The position numbers and the translations under genes are program-made. DNA of 64,000 nucleotides, taken from Cupriavidus basilensis OR16. Lineage in GTDB: Bacteria > Pseudomonadota > Gammaproteobacteria > Burkholderiales > Burkholderiaceae. Of the stretch, positions 44,605 to 53,522 are shown piece by piece; within the stretch, counting starts at the first letter, position 1; each line of letters opens with the position of its first letter. The notes under the pieces are model-generated. The model ran no database searches, was not told where the DNA came from, and was given only the letters and a program-made list of their open reading frames with translations. The DNA lies in the NCBI RefSeq assembly GCF_000243095.1, contig NZ_AHJE01000038.1, positions 45,281 through 109,280 of the forward strand, in the 5' to 3' direction.

Positions 44605-45135
44605 TCAATGCCAGGCGATGGGCGCGCCGACGATCAGCGCGGCTGCGCCGCCACGTGCATGGGCGGCGTCGAAGGCTGCGTCGATATGGCGCAGGTCCGC
44701 GGCCGCTTCCAGCCGCCAGCACGGCACGTCGAGCGCATCCAGTACCGGTTCCAGCAGGCGCACCATGTTGCGCCGCGAGGCGGCGGGGTCGCCGCCGAAA
44801 TTGGAAAACTCGCGGCCGAACTGGCCGACCAGGAAAACGGTCGGGATCCTGGCATCCAGCGCGATGGCGCGAATCGTGTTCACGCAGGCATAGAGGCCCT
44901 GGTTCTGCACCACGACAATCGGGCGCTTGCCGCCGATGGTCAGGCCCGCGGCCACGGTCACGGCCTGGTCCTCATTGCAGCACATGACTTCACGGATGCC
45001 GTCCACGCCCGCTTCCATGCGTGCGTGCAGGGCCCACTGCACCCAGTCCGGCACCGTGACGAAGTGGTCCACGCGGCTTGCCCTGAGCGCCTCGACATAG
45101 GCCGATGCCGCGATGCTATGATTTCCAACAGTCAT
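44605..45135 (-). CDS. ThDP-dependent decarboxylase, pyrimidine-binding (alpha) subunit
   Basis: A 176-residue PYR-domain protein like ComD (sulfopyruvate decarboxylase alpha) or the N half of phosphonopyruvate decarboxylase: DHFVTVPDWVQWALH, MCCNEDQAVTVAAGLTIGGK (catalytic Glu that activates ThDP) and VVVQNQGLYACVNTIRAIA. The ATG at 45135 follows GGAGACAAAG. It is the first gene of the leftward operon with the beta subunit, GMC oxidoreductase, sulfatase and Bug receptor. It would decarboxylate a 2-keto acid. The divergent Crp-like gene starts only 74 bp away. Confidence 0.88.
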   Translation of the reverse strand: MTVGNHSIAASAYVEALRASRVDHFVTVPDWVQWALHARMEAGVDGIREVMCCNEDQAVTVAAGLTIGGKRPIVVVQNQGLYACVNTIRAIALDARIPTVFLVGQFGREFSNFGGDPAASRRNMVRLLEPVLDALDVPCWRLEAAADLRHIDAAFDAAHARGGAAALIVGAPIAWH

Positions 45136-45209
45136 CTTTGTCTCCATCGTTTGTTGGACGCATTGTGGACATGGCGCACCGCAACAATCTGTCACTTTGA
45201 AGACAAAAA

Positions 45210-45920
45210 ATGGCCCTGGCCGCTTATCTCGCGCTGGCACGCTCGGTACTCGCACGCTGCCCCGCTTTCCAGCGTTGCGCCGGGCAGACCCTGGATCGCT
45301 TTGTCGACAGCGGTCGGGTGGTGCAGTGTGCGGGCGGCGAAATCCTTGCCACGCGCGGACAGCCGTTGGCGTACCTGATCGTAGTGCTGAGCGGCAGCCT
45401 TGAAATTGGCGTGCTGACCAGCGCCGGCAAGCGCTTTGTGATCCGCTACCTGGAGCCGGGACAGATCCAGGGCGTCATCCCGATTCTCGACGGCAAGCCG
45501 TCCATCCACGACACCCGCGCGCACGGCGAATCCGTGGCGCTGCTGGTTCCGAAAGATGTATTCGTGCAAGCGCTCGACACCGATCCCGCACTGGCGCTGG
45601 CGTTACTGCGCATGTTCTGTTCGCGCTCGCGCGCGCTCTATGACGGCGCTGCCGCCAGCGCGCTCGCACCCATGCGCGTGCGCGTTGCGCGCTCGCTGGT
45701 GTCGTTGCTTCCCGCCTACGGACTGCCGCGCGGCGACGTAGTGACACTGTCGCTCAAGTTATCCCAGGACGAACTCGCGGCGCTGGTCGGCGTATCGCGC
45801 CAGCGGCTCAACAAGGAACTCAAGGAGTTCGAGAGCGAAGGGATCATCGCGATTGCTTACTCCCATATCGAGATCACGGATTCCGAGGCGCTGTTCTCTA
45901 TCGCGTCGCTCGACACTTGA
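45210..45920 (+). CDS. Crp/Fnr-family transcriptional regulator
   Basis: Regulator of 236 residues: N-terminal cyclic-nucleotide-binding-like barrel (GEILATRGQPLAYLIVVLSGSLEIG, YLEPGQIQGVIPILDG), dimer helix, and a C-terminal Crp-type winged helix (LSQDELAALVGVSRQRLNKELKEFESEGII). It has no Fnr cysteine cluster at the N-terminus, so it probably senses a small ligand. Divergent transcription from the ThDP/GMC/sulfatase operon with a 74-bp gap points to control of that operon. Confidence 0.92.
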   Translation: MALAAYLALARSVLARCPAFQRCAGQTLDRFVDSGRVVQCAGGEILATRGQPLAYLIVVLSGSLEIGVLTSAGKRFVIRYLEPGQIQGVIPILDGKPSIHDTRAHGESVALLVPKDVFVQALDTDPALALALLRMFCSRSRALYDGAAASALAPMRVRVARSLVSLLPAYGLPRGDVVTLSLKLSQDELAALVGVSRQRLNKELKEFESEGIIAIAYSHIEITDSEALFSIASLDT

Positions 45921-46001
45921 ACATTGAACAGGTGGGGGCGCGTGGGCCAGGTCACCGCGACGCAACCAAAGGGCGGATCGTGCTGGTCGACATGCAGCCG
46001 C

Positions 46002-46892
46002 TCAGGCCCCCTGCTCGCGCACCAGCACCGTCATGCGCTGCGCGAGCGGCGAGAGATAGGCGCCCGCCCGGGAGATCACGCCCACGCGCCGGCGCAGATC
46101 CAGTTCTTCTAGTCCCAGGTCCAGCGGACGCAGCCCGGTCATCACCGCATTGGAATTCGTGCCCGATATGCTTAGCATCTGCGTGCCGCGCATCAGGTCG
46201 AAGAGCGAGGAACTGCCAAAATCGGTCTCGATGCGCAAGTTCGGGGCGCCCAGCCCCTGCTTGCGAAATGCCGCATCGACCTGCTGGCGCAGGATGATAT
46301 TCGGCCCGGGCAGCAGCCAGTCCTGGCCCGCCAGGTCGGCAAGGGTCAACTTGCGGCGGCGCTGCAGCGGGTGCGCTTCATCGGCCACCACCACCAGACG
46401 GTCGTCGAACAGTTCCTCCACCGCGAACTCGCTCGCGCGCTCCCTTGGCGTGGGGGCAATGGCCAGGTCCAGCTCGCCCGCCAGCAGCAGTTCCATGAGG
46501 TCCCGCGCCAGCAGCCGGCGCAGCCGCAGCCGGGCAACGGGCCGCTCCCGCAGCAGCTGACGGCAGGCGTCCAGCACCAGGGCGTTGGGGATCGAAGGCG
46601 AATAGCCCAGGCGCAGCATGCCCTGCTCGCCGGTGCGGATGCCTTGCATCTCCTTGAGCGCGTCGTCGAACTCCAGCCGGATGCGGCGCGCCCGCTCGAT
46701 GAATTGCCTGCCCGCCTGCGTCGGGGTCATGCCATGGGCCGTGCGCTCGAACAAGGGCAGGCCGATCTGCCCTTCCACCCGCTGCACCGCCTTGGTCAGG
46801 GCCGGCTGGCTGATGCCCAGCGACTCCGCGGCACGGCCGATGCCGCCGTGCGCATCGACGGCCAGCACGTATTCCAGATCTCTTGTCTCCAT
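46002..46892 (-). CDS. LysR-family transcriptional regulator
   Basis: LTTR of 296 residues: HTH LEYVLAVDAHGGIGRAAESL, ISQPALTKAVQRVEGQIGLPLF; ligand domain with LRLGYSPSIPNALVLDAC, GELDLAIAPTPRE and SGTNSNAVMTGLRP. Start at 46892. It lies 85 bp from, and divergent to, the acyl-CoA synthetase gene and should regulate the operon of that gene. Convergent with the Crp-like gene. Confidence 0.93.
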   Translation of the reverse strand: METRDLEYVLAVDAHGGIGRAAESLGISQPALTKAVQRVEGQIGLPLFERTAHGMTPTQAGRQFIERARRIRLEFDDALKEMQGIRTGEQGMLRLGYSPSIPNALVLDACRQLLRERPVARLRLRRLLARDLMELLLAGELDLAIAPTPRERASEFAVEELFDDRLVVVADEAHPLQRRRKLTLADLAGQDWLLPGPNIILRQQVDAAFRKQGLGAPNLRIETDFGSSSLFDLMRGTQMLSISGTNSNAVMTGLRPLDLGLEELDLRRRVGVISRAGAYLSPLAQRMTVLVREQGA

Positions 46893-46977
46893 CTCGACAT
46901 TCCCGTTGGTTGAACAGCATTGTAGTGATGCCCTGCATCTTACAGACTACGGCACAGAACCATCAAGGAGACAACCC

Positions 46978-48531
46978 ATGGGATTCGCATTCTTCCTGCG
47001 CCGCGCCGCGCGCTATTGGGGCGATCACGCCGCCGTGCTCTACAACGACCGCGTGCTGACCTATCGCGAACTGGACGAGCGCTCGAACCGCCTCGCCAAC
47101 GCGCTGCTGGCCCTCGGCCTGACCAAGGGCGATCGCGTGGCGATTCAATCGCGCAACCGCCCCGAGCTGGTCGAGATCGAGTGCGCCCTGTACAAGGCCG
47201 GGCTCGTCAAGGCCGCGCTCAATCCGCGCTTCACCGCGGCGGAGGCATCGGATGTGGCCGAAAACTGCACGCCGCGCATCCTGTTTGCCGGGCCTGGCTA
47301 TACAGGCTACTCACCGGAGACCGCCGGCTTTGGGTCGGTGCAAACATGGATCGCGATCGGCAAATCCGCGGATGGCTACGGCGACTACGAGGCCCTGCTG
47401 GCAGGCGCGAGCCCTGCGCCGCTCGACATCACGCCGCAGCCCGCCGACCTCGCCGTCCTGCATTTCTCCTCGGGCTCCACGGGCAAGATCAAGGCCGCCA
47501 TGCAGAGCTACGGCAACCGCCTGGCGGCGCTGCGCAAGATGCTGCTGGGCATGGACACGCCGGCACGGCCCGGCGACCGCCTGGCGCTGATCGGGCCCAT
47601 CACCCATGCCTCGGGCATGTTGATGCAGCCTTACCTGTACAACGGCGCGACGCTGGTGCTGTTCGACAAGTTCGAGCCCGCGCATTTCCTGGCCGAGGTG
47701 GGCAGGCTGCGCCTCACCCATGTGTTCATGGTGCCAGCCATGATCAATATGCTGCTGACGGAGCCAACCCTGGCCAGCGCGGACCTGAGCAGCCTCAAGA
47801 CCCTGGCCTACGGCGCCGCGCCGATGGCGCCCGCCCGCATCCGCGAGGCATGGGAGCGCATCGGCCCGATCCTGTCCCAAGGCTATGGCGCGAGCGAGTC
47901 CACCTCCGGCGTGACCCGTCTTTCGACCGCCGACCATGCCCACGCACTGGCGCACCGGCCCGAGCGGCTGGCGTCCTGCGGGCGGGCGCTTGGCGAGACG
48001 GAAGTGCGCGTGGTTGACGAGCAGGGCCAGGAAGTGGCCGGCGACGAGATCGGCGAACTGGTGATCCGCGGCGAGGATGTCTTCCACGGGTATTGGGGCG
48101 AGCCGGAGCTGACACGCGAAGTGCTGGCGCACGGATGGCTGCGCACCGGCGACCTGGCGCGGGTGGATGAAGAAGGCTACATCTACCTGGTCGACCGCAA
48201 GAAAGACATGATCATCTCCGGCGGCTTCAACGTGTATCCGACCGAGGTCGAGGCCGCGCTCTACCAGCATCCGGACGTCATGGAAGCCTGCGTGATCAGC
48301 GTGCCAGACGATACCTGGGGCGAGAGCGTCAAGGCGGTCGTCGCGCTCAGGCCCGGCCGGCAAGGCAGCGCGGAGGACCTCATCGCGCACTGCCGCGCAC
48401 GGATCGCGGACTACAAATCGCCGCGAACCATCGACTTCGTCACCGAGTTGCCCAAGAACGCAAGCGGCAAGCTCGCTCGCAAACTGGTGCGCGAGCCGTA
48501 TTGGCAAGGCGTATCGCGTCGCGTGAATTAA
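46978..48531 (+). CDS. Acyl-CoA synthetase (AMP-forming)
   Basis: ANL-superfamily enzyme of 517 residues that activates a carboxylic acid with ATP and CoA. Motifs: HFSSGSTGKIKAAMQSY (P-loop; the usual Gly after Lys is Ala), GYGASESTSGVTRLS, HGWLRTGDLARVDEEGYIYL, VDRKKDMIISGGFNVYP and PKNASGKLARK with the catalytic Lys. The ATG at 46978 follows AAGGAGACAACCC. First gene of an operon with an acyl-CoA dehydrogenase, Bug receptor and CoA-transferase. The acid is unknown; the operon suggests a short or medium-chain dicarboxylate or branched acid. Confidence 0.94.
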   Translation: MGFAFFLRRAARYWGDHAAVLYNDRVLTYRELDERSNRLANALLALGLTKGDRVAIQSRNRPELVEIECALYKAGLVKAALNPRFTAAEASDVAENCTPRILFAGPGYTGYSPETAGFGSVQTWIAIGKSADGYGDYEALLAGASPAPLDITPQPADLAVLHFSSGSTGKIKAAMQSYGNRLAALRKMLLGMDTPARPGDRLALIGPITHASGMLMQPYLYNGATLVLFDKFEPAHFLAEVGRLRLTHVFMVPAMINMLLTEPTLASADLSSLKTLAYGAAPMAPARIREAWERIGPILSQGYGASESTSGVTRLSTADHAHALAHRPERLASCGRALGETEVRVVDEQGQEVAGDEIGELVIRGEDVFHGYWGEPELTREVLAHGWLRTGDLARVDEEGYIYLVDRKKDMIISGGFNVYPTEVEAALYQHPDVMEACVISVPDDTWGESVKAVVALRPGRQGSAEDLIAHCRARIADYKSPRTIDFVTELPKNASGKLARKLVREPYWQGVSRRVN

Positions 48532-48542
48532 GGAGAAACGCC

Positions 48543-49724
48543 ATGTTCGACAACCTCGCCAATCCCGTGCTGGTCGAAACCCGCGCCAGCATCCAGCGTT
48601 ATATCCATGAGGAACTGCTGCCGCTGGAGCGCGAGCTGGGCCTGGGCTCGGAAGACGCCTGGCCACGCGACGTGCTGCGCGGCGTGTGGCGCCGCTCCAG
48701 CGAGCTGGGGCTCTATGCCGCCTGCCTGCCCGTCGAGCTCGGCGGCAAGGGCCTGAACATCGCCGAGCAATGCGCGCTGAAGGCAGACCTTGCCGCAAGC
48801 GGCGCGGTGCTGGCACCGCACGTGCTGGGCGACCTGGGCGGCCCGCCGCGCGTGGGCAATATGCTCAAGTACGCCACGCCGGACCAGCTTGCGCGCTACT
48901 TCCAGCCGGTCATCCGGGGTGAGAAATCCACCTGCTTCGCCCTGACCGAGCCGCATTCCGGCTCGGATGCCCAGAGCATCTCCACCACGGCCGTGGCGGA
49001 CGGCGATGACCTCGTCATCAACGGCCGCAAGCACTACATCAGCGGCGCGCCGTTTGCCGACTTTGCCATCGTCATGTGCGTCACCGACGCCACCGTGTCG
49101 CCGCCCGCCATCACGGCCGTGCTGATCGACCTGGACCTGCCCGGCGTCAAGGTCAGCACCGAGTACGTGCCGATGTCGGGCCAGCATATCGATGGGGACA
49201 TCGAGTTCGTCAATGTGCGGGTGCCGCGCGCCAATATCTTTGGCGGAGAAGGCAACGGCTTCAAGCTCGGCATGTCGCGCATCAACGTCAACCGGCTGCT
49301 GCACTGCCCGACCATGCTGGGCCTGGCGACCAAGGCCTACGCATCCTCGCTCGAGTACGCCGGCCAGCGCCGCCAGTTTGGCGGCCCCATTGCACGCTTC
49401 CAGGCCATCCAGCACATGCTGGCTGACATGGCCGCCGCGCTGTGGGCTTGCGAGAGCATGATCGCGCAAACCGCCGCGCTGGCGGACAGTGGCGCGGATC
49501 TTCGCGTGAAGGCCGCGGCGTGCAAGCTGTTCATCTCCGAGCGCTGTTTCGAGGTAGCCGACAAAGCCGTGCAGATCCACGGCAATGTGGGCGTGACGCG
49601 AGGACATCCGGTTGAGCAGGCCTTCCGCAAGCTGCGCATGTTCCGGATCTTCACCGGCACCAGCGAGATCCAGCGCAATACCATCGCCCGCGCGATTCTT
49701 GAACCCATGCAGGCAAAAGCCTGA
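48543..49724 (+). CDS. Acyl-CoA dehydrogenase
   Basis: FAD-dependent acyl-CoA dehydrogenase of 393 residues: FALTEPHSGSDAQSISTTAV (flavin-binding), NGRKHYISGAPFADF, QFGGPIARFQAIQHMLADMA, and IHGNVGVTRGHPVEQAFRKL with RMFRIFTGTSEIQRNTIAR at the end. The ATG at 48543 has AAGGAGAAACGCC upstream, 11 bp after the synthetase stop. It would introduce the alpha,beta double bond in the acyl-CoA that the upstream enzyme makes. Electrons go to ETF. Confidence 0.94.
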   Translation: MFDNLANPVLVETRASIQRYIHEELLPLERELGLGSEDAWPRDVLRGVWRRSSELGLYAACLPVELGGKGLNIAEQCALKADLAASGAVLAPHVLGDLGGPPRVGNMLKYATPDQLARYFQPVIRGEKSTCFALTEPHSGSDAQSISTTAVADGDDLVINGRKHYISGAPFADFAIVMCVTDATVSPPAITAVLIDLDLPGVKVSTEYVPMSGQHIDGDIEFVNVRVPRANIFGGEGNGFKLGMSRINVNRLLHCPTMLGLATKAYASSLEYAGQRRQFGGPIARFQAIQHMLADMAAALWACESMIAQTAALADSGADLRVKAAACKLFISERCFEVADKAVQIHGNVGVTRGHPVEQAFRKLRMFRIFTGTSEIQRNTIARAILEPMQAKA

Positions 49725-49787
49725 GCCGGCAGCGGTTGATCAAACCGGCGCAGGCCAACTGCGCCGCCAAGAACTGGAGACACTCCC

Positions 49788-50771
49788 ATGAAACGCCGAA
49801 CCTGGCTCGCCACCGCGGGCGCAGCCGCACTTAGCAGCATGCTCGCGCCGGCACGCGCCGCCGCGCCCTATCCCAATCGTCCCGTGCGCCTGATCGTCCC
49901 GTTCCTGGCCGGCAGCGCGCCGGACAATATCGCGCGGACGCTGTCGGCTGAACTGGCCCACACGCTGGGCCAGCCGCTGGTCGTGGAGAACATGCCCGGC
50001 GCGGGCGGCGTGATCGGCGCGGGCGCCTTGAAGCGCGCTGCCGCGGACGGCTACACGCTGGGCATTCTCGCGAACACGCACGTCATCAACGTGCATATGT
50101 ATCGCAACATGCCGTACGATCCCGCGCACGATTTCACCTCCATCGCGGCGATTTCCGGCGGCCCCACCGCTCTCATCGTGCCTGCCGATGCGCCATACAA
50201 GACCGCCGGCGACCTGATCGCCGCGCTCAGGCGCGCACCGGGCAAGCTCAACTATGGCTCGGGCGGCAAAGGCAGCATCGCCCATCTGGCGGTAGAGGCC
50301 TTGCTGCACCAGACGGGCACCGAGGCCGTGCACATCCCCTACAAGGGCGCGACGGAGATCATCACCGCCATGCTCAGCGGCCAGACCCAGTTCGGCATGC
50401 CGGTGCTGAGCACCGCGACCCAGTACCTGCGCAATGGCCAAGTACGGGCACTGGCCGTGTCGTCATCCGCGCGCTCGGTCTATTTTCCGGAGGTGCCGAC
50501 GCTGGCCGAAGTCCTCCCGCCCGGCCTGGTGCTGGACAACTGGAGCGGCCTGTTCGCGCCCGCGCACTTGCCAGCGGAACTGACCCAGCGGCTGTTCGCC
50601 GCAGTCACGCAATTGCAGGCCAGCGGGCGACTGGACGCGCAGATCAAGGCCAACGCGGGGGAGTTGCGCCGCAGTGCTTCCCCATCGCAGTTCAACGGCA
50701 TGGTGGCCGCGGACACCGCCCGCTACGGCAAGCTGATCCACGCGATCGGCATGAACGGCGACGTCAGCTAG
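49788..50771 (+). CDS. Bug/TctC-family periplasmic solute-binding protein
   Basis: Receptor of 327 residues: Tat-like or Sec signal KRRTWLATAGAAALSSMLAPARA, then YPNRPVRLIVPFLAGSAPDNIA, VENMPGAGGVIGAG, AADGYTLG, HIPYKGATEIITAMLSGQ and VRALAVSSSAR. It is embedded in the acyl-CoA operon (63 bp after the dehydrogenase, 17 bp before the CoA-transferase), so it probably binds the acid that this operon degrades. Confidence 0.93.
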   Translation: MKRRTWLATAGAAALSSMLAPARAAAPYPNRPVRLIVPFLAGSAPDNIARTLSAELAHTLGQPLVVENMPGAGGVIGAGALKRAAADGYTLGILANTHVINVHMYRNMPYDPAHDFTSIAAISGGPTALIVPADAPYKTAGDLIAALRRAPGKLNYGSGGKGSIAHLAVEALLHQTGTEAVHIPYKGATEIITAMLSGQTQFGMPVLSTATQYLRNGQVRALAVSSSARSVYFPEVPTLAEVLPPGLVLDNWSGLFAPAHLPAELTQRLFAAVTQLQASGRLDAQIKANAGELRRSASPSQFNGMVAADTARYGKLIHAIGMNGDVS

Positions 50772-50788
50772 AACACCGGGAACCGACA

Positions 50789-51886
50789 ATGAAACCAGAG
50801 TGGTCCTGCCTGAAGGACGTCAAGATCATCGATCTCAGCCAGCTCCTGCCCGGCCCGCACGCCACGACCCTGCTCATGCAACTGGGCGCGGACGTGATCA
50901 AGGTGGAGCAGCCAGGCACGGGCGACACCTCCCGGCAGCTCGGGCCTGCCGTGTTCGCCCAGTTCAATCGTGGCAAGCAATCCGTCGCGCTCGACTTGAA
51001 ATCCGACCAAGGCCGCGCGGCATTCCTGGGCCTGGTGAAAGAGGCGGATGCCGTTGTCGAAGGCTTCCGGCCCGGCGTGATGCAACGCCTCGGCCTGGGC
51101 TATGACGCGCTCGCCCAAGTGAACCCGGCCATCGTGCTGTGCTCCGTGTCCGGATTCGGCCAGACCGGCCCCTATGCGGAGCATGCGGGCCACGACCTGA
51201 ACTACCTCGCGCTGGCAGGCTACTGGTCCGTGCCGGTGCAGGTGGACGACAAGGTATCGCGGCCGCGCGCGCGTGTTTCCGACTACGCGGCCTCAGGCTA
51301 TGCGGCGCTGGCGCTGGCCGTGGCAGTCATGAGTGCGCGGCAACATGGCCGTGGCCAGCATCTCGATGTGTCGATCCATGACGCCATCCTGTCGTGGACC
51401 GCGCATGGCGCCTGGGCCGCGCGCGGGTACGAAGATCGCCCGCACGAATCGCCAACCGTGATGCCGGACAACGATATCTTCGCGACCAGCGATGGCCGCC
51501 ATCTCGCCCTGGGCATCCTGGAGAACAAGTTCTGGCTCAACCTGTGCGAGGCGATTGGCGCCGACTTTCCAGCACTGCTCGATGCCCGGTTCGCGTCGCG
51601 GCCCGGCCGCCAGCAGCACAAGCCGGAAGTCAACGGCCTGCTCAACGGGATCTTCCTGTCGCGGTCTCTCGCCCAATGGGCGGAAGTCTTCGCACCCTTC
51701 GACCTGCCCTTCTCCCCCGCGCTCAGCGCGCGGGAGCTGTTCGCTGACCCGCACGTCAAGGCGCGAAACATGGTCCGCGAGGTGCCTTCGGAGAATGCCA
51801 TCGCGCTGAACTTCCCGGTCAAGTTTTCCCTTGGACTGCCCGCAAGCGACGATCACGTTCCCGCGCTTGGCGAACACAACGGGTAG
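50789..51886 (+). CDS. CaiB/BaiF-family (class III) CoA-transferase
   Basis: Class III CoA-transferase of 365 residues: LPGPHATTLLMQLGADVIKVEQPGTGD, FNRGKQSVALDLKSDQGR, VEGFRPGVMQRLGLGYDAL, and catalytic Asp in YAEHAGHDLNYLALAG. It moves CoA from an acyl-CoA donor to a free acid, forming a covalent aspartyl-CoA intermediate. Last gene of the rightward operon; with the synthetase it offers two ways of activating the substrate. The chain is slightly short of the usual 390-400 residues at the C-terminus. Confidence 0.93.
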   Translation: MKPEWSCLKDVKIIDLSQLLPGPHATTLLMQLGADVIKVEQPGTGDTSRQLGPAVFAQFNRGKQSVALDLKSDQGRAAFLGLVKEADAVVEGFRPGVMQRLGLGYDALAQVNPAIVLCSVSGFGQTGPYAEHAGHDLNYLALAGYWSVPVQVDDKVSRPRARVSDYAASGYAALALAVAVMSARQHGRGQHLDVSIHDAILSWTAHGAWAARGYEDRPHESPTVMPDNDIFATSDGRHLALGILENKFWLNLCEAIGADFPALLDARFASRPGRQQHKPEVNGLLNGIFLSRSLAQWAEVFAPFDLPFSPALSARELFADPHVKARNMVREVPSENAIALNFPVKFSLGLPASDDHVPALGEHNG

Positions 51887-52135
51887 CACTGGCTACGCAT
51901 TGCTTTGGGTAGGACTCTAGGCCAAACGATAGAACATGCATGAACAGCACGCTGCGTGATGCTGCCCGCTTTGCCGAAGTGATTCGCAAAGCCAGCTCGG
52001 GCGAGAACCCGGATGCCATATGCGGCAAAGCCGTTCGCCTCGCGCTGAAGCCCAATAGGCGCCGCCCCGGCGCGGGCAAGGACAATATGCCGGGGGTCGC
52101 GGTGGGCTTGCACCACCGGTTCTGATCGGCAGCGT

Positions 52136-53095
52136 TCAAGCCTGCGACCGCCAACGGGACGGCGGCACAGCCTCTTCCTGCCGCCACGCGGCGCGCAACG
52201 CCTGCGGGCTGGCAAAGCCGCAGCGCTGCGCAACCAGCTCGACGGCCCAGTCGCTGTCCTTCAGCAACCTGCGTGCCAGATCCAGCCGCAATTGCTGCTG
52301 GTACTGCTTGAGCGTGACGCCGCACTCCTGCTGGAATAGCCGCGCCAGATGCCGATAGCTCAGCGCGAAGCGGCCGGCTAGCTCGCTGTACGGCAATTCG
52401 CAGGCAGGCTGCCTGCTCAGGAAATCCTGCACGGCGTGGATGACCGGATGATGATGATTGCGGTAGCGCAGCGGCACATCGAGCGCCGGATCCTGGCCCA
52501 GCCTGCGGAATGGCACGACGTTCTCGCGCGCGACCTGGATCGCGGCCGGGGCACCGAACGCGTGCCGGATGAGGTGCAATGCGAGGTCGATGCCCGCCGT
52601 CACACCGGCCGAGGTGATCAGCGCGCCATCTTCGACCAGCACCCGGCTGGCCAGCACGCGTGCGTGCGGATAGCGCTGCTGCAACCGCGCCAGGTGCTCG
52701 TGGTGGGTCGTGCAGCTGCGCCCGTCGAGCAAGCCGGCCGCGCCAAGCAGGAATGCCCCGGTGCAGACGCTGGCCAGCGTCACCTGGCCAAGACGGGGCT
52801 GCACCACGGCCTGGAGCCAGTCAACGATCTGCCGGTGCGCCGGCGTGGACAGCGCGCTGAGCACGAGCTTGAAACCGACCACGATCACCACGTCGCCGGG
52901 CGCCAGCCGTGCCGGCAAGGCCTTTACCCCGCTCAAGGCGAGGCCTTGAAAGCTTGTCAGCGCCTGCAGCGGCCCGACGCAGTGAAGCGCCAGTGGCGAG
53001 ATCCCGAGCGCGGCCACTGAACCCAGCAACTGCATCGGCCCGCCAAGATCCAGCATATGCACCTGCGGCGGCAGCACAAGGAAGACACGCTTCAT
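52136..53095 (-). CDS. GlxA-type AraC-family regulator (DJ-1/PfpI domain + HTH)
   Basis: Regulator of 319 residues. N-terminal DJ-1/PfpI-like domain (VFLVLPPQVHMLDLGGPMQL, nucleophile-elbow Cys in LASVCTGAFLLGAAGLLDG, then THHEHLARLQQRYP) followed by an AraC helix-turn-helix pair (SELAGRFALSYRHLARLFQQ, VELVAQRCGFASPQALRAAW). The ATG at 53095 is chosen because the domain begins there. These regulators often control amine or amino-acid catabolism. No obvious target adjoins; the divergent gene is the small DUF1272 remnant. Confidence 0.93.
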   Translation of the reverse strand: MKRVFLVLPPQVHMLDLGGPMQLLGSVAALGISPLALHCVGPLQALTSFQGLALSGVKALPARLAPGDVVIVVGFKLVLSALSTPAHRQIVDWLQAVVQPRLGQVTLASVCTGAFLLGAAGLLDGRSCTTHHEHLARLQQRYPHARVLASRVLVEDGALITSAGVTAGIDLALHLIRHAFGAPAAIQVARENVVPFRRLGQDPALDVPLRYRNHHHPVIHAVQDFLSRQPACELPYSELAGRFALSYRHLARLFQQECGVTLKQYQQQLRLDLARRLLKDSDWAVELVAQRCGFASPQALRAAWRQEEAVPPSRWRSQA

Positions 53096-53234
53096 CGTTG
53101 CCCCAGATCGTTCACATTCCGATGGCACGATTTTTACCATACCTGTCATATTTTCGAATTGCCGCGATATCCTCTTGTGATTAGTATGGCAGGGAATTTA
53201 CTGACATGACATGCCATAGCGGAGGAGACAGAAC

Positions 53235-53420
53235 ATGCTGGAACTCAGGCCAAGCTGCGAGCACTGCAACAAGGCGCTCCCGCCAGCGTCGCTGTGGAAG
53301 GGCAACAACTTTCTCGGCAACAATCCGGCGAGCACGAACATCAAGCACCGCCCGGTGGATCCGGCCACGCATGCGCAATTTTCAGCCGCCATTCGCGGGA
53401 TTCCTCCCGAGCGCCGATAG
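53235..53420 (+). CDS. DUF1272-family small protein with zinc-finger segment deleted
   Basis: The 61-residue frame begins MLELRPSCEHCNKALPP and ends WKGNNFLGNNPASTNIKHRP, which are the two ends of DUF1272 proteins. Members that I recall carry about 40 more residues between them with further CxxC pairs (zinc-ribbon-like). Here LPPAS runs straight into LWKGNN, so the middle is lost in frame and only one CxxC pair (CEHC) remains. The start has GGAGGAGACAGAAC upstream. Function of the family is unknown. Confidence 0.7.
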   Translation: MLELRPSCEHCNKALPPASLWKGNNFLGNNPASTNIKHRPVDPATHAQFSAAIRGIPPERR

Positions 53421-53522
53421 CCGGCCAGAGCGCGAAAATCCGTCCGCGCCCCTTCTGGTGACATAGCCACGGGAGGTAAACTCTGCTTCCCCGGTAACTG
53501 CACCCATGAACAAGAGCGGCGG

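Noticed and set aside
45136..45209. Imperfect TTGTGG...CCGCAA repeat as a Crp/Fnr site
   Set aside because: It departs from known Crp/Fnr half-sites and has a mismatch; support is too weak.
51940..52125. 61-codon open frame between the CoA-transferase and GlxA-type genes
   Set aside because: Weak ribosome site, basic low-complexity end and no family; I cannot support it as a gene.
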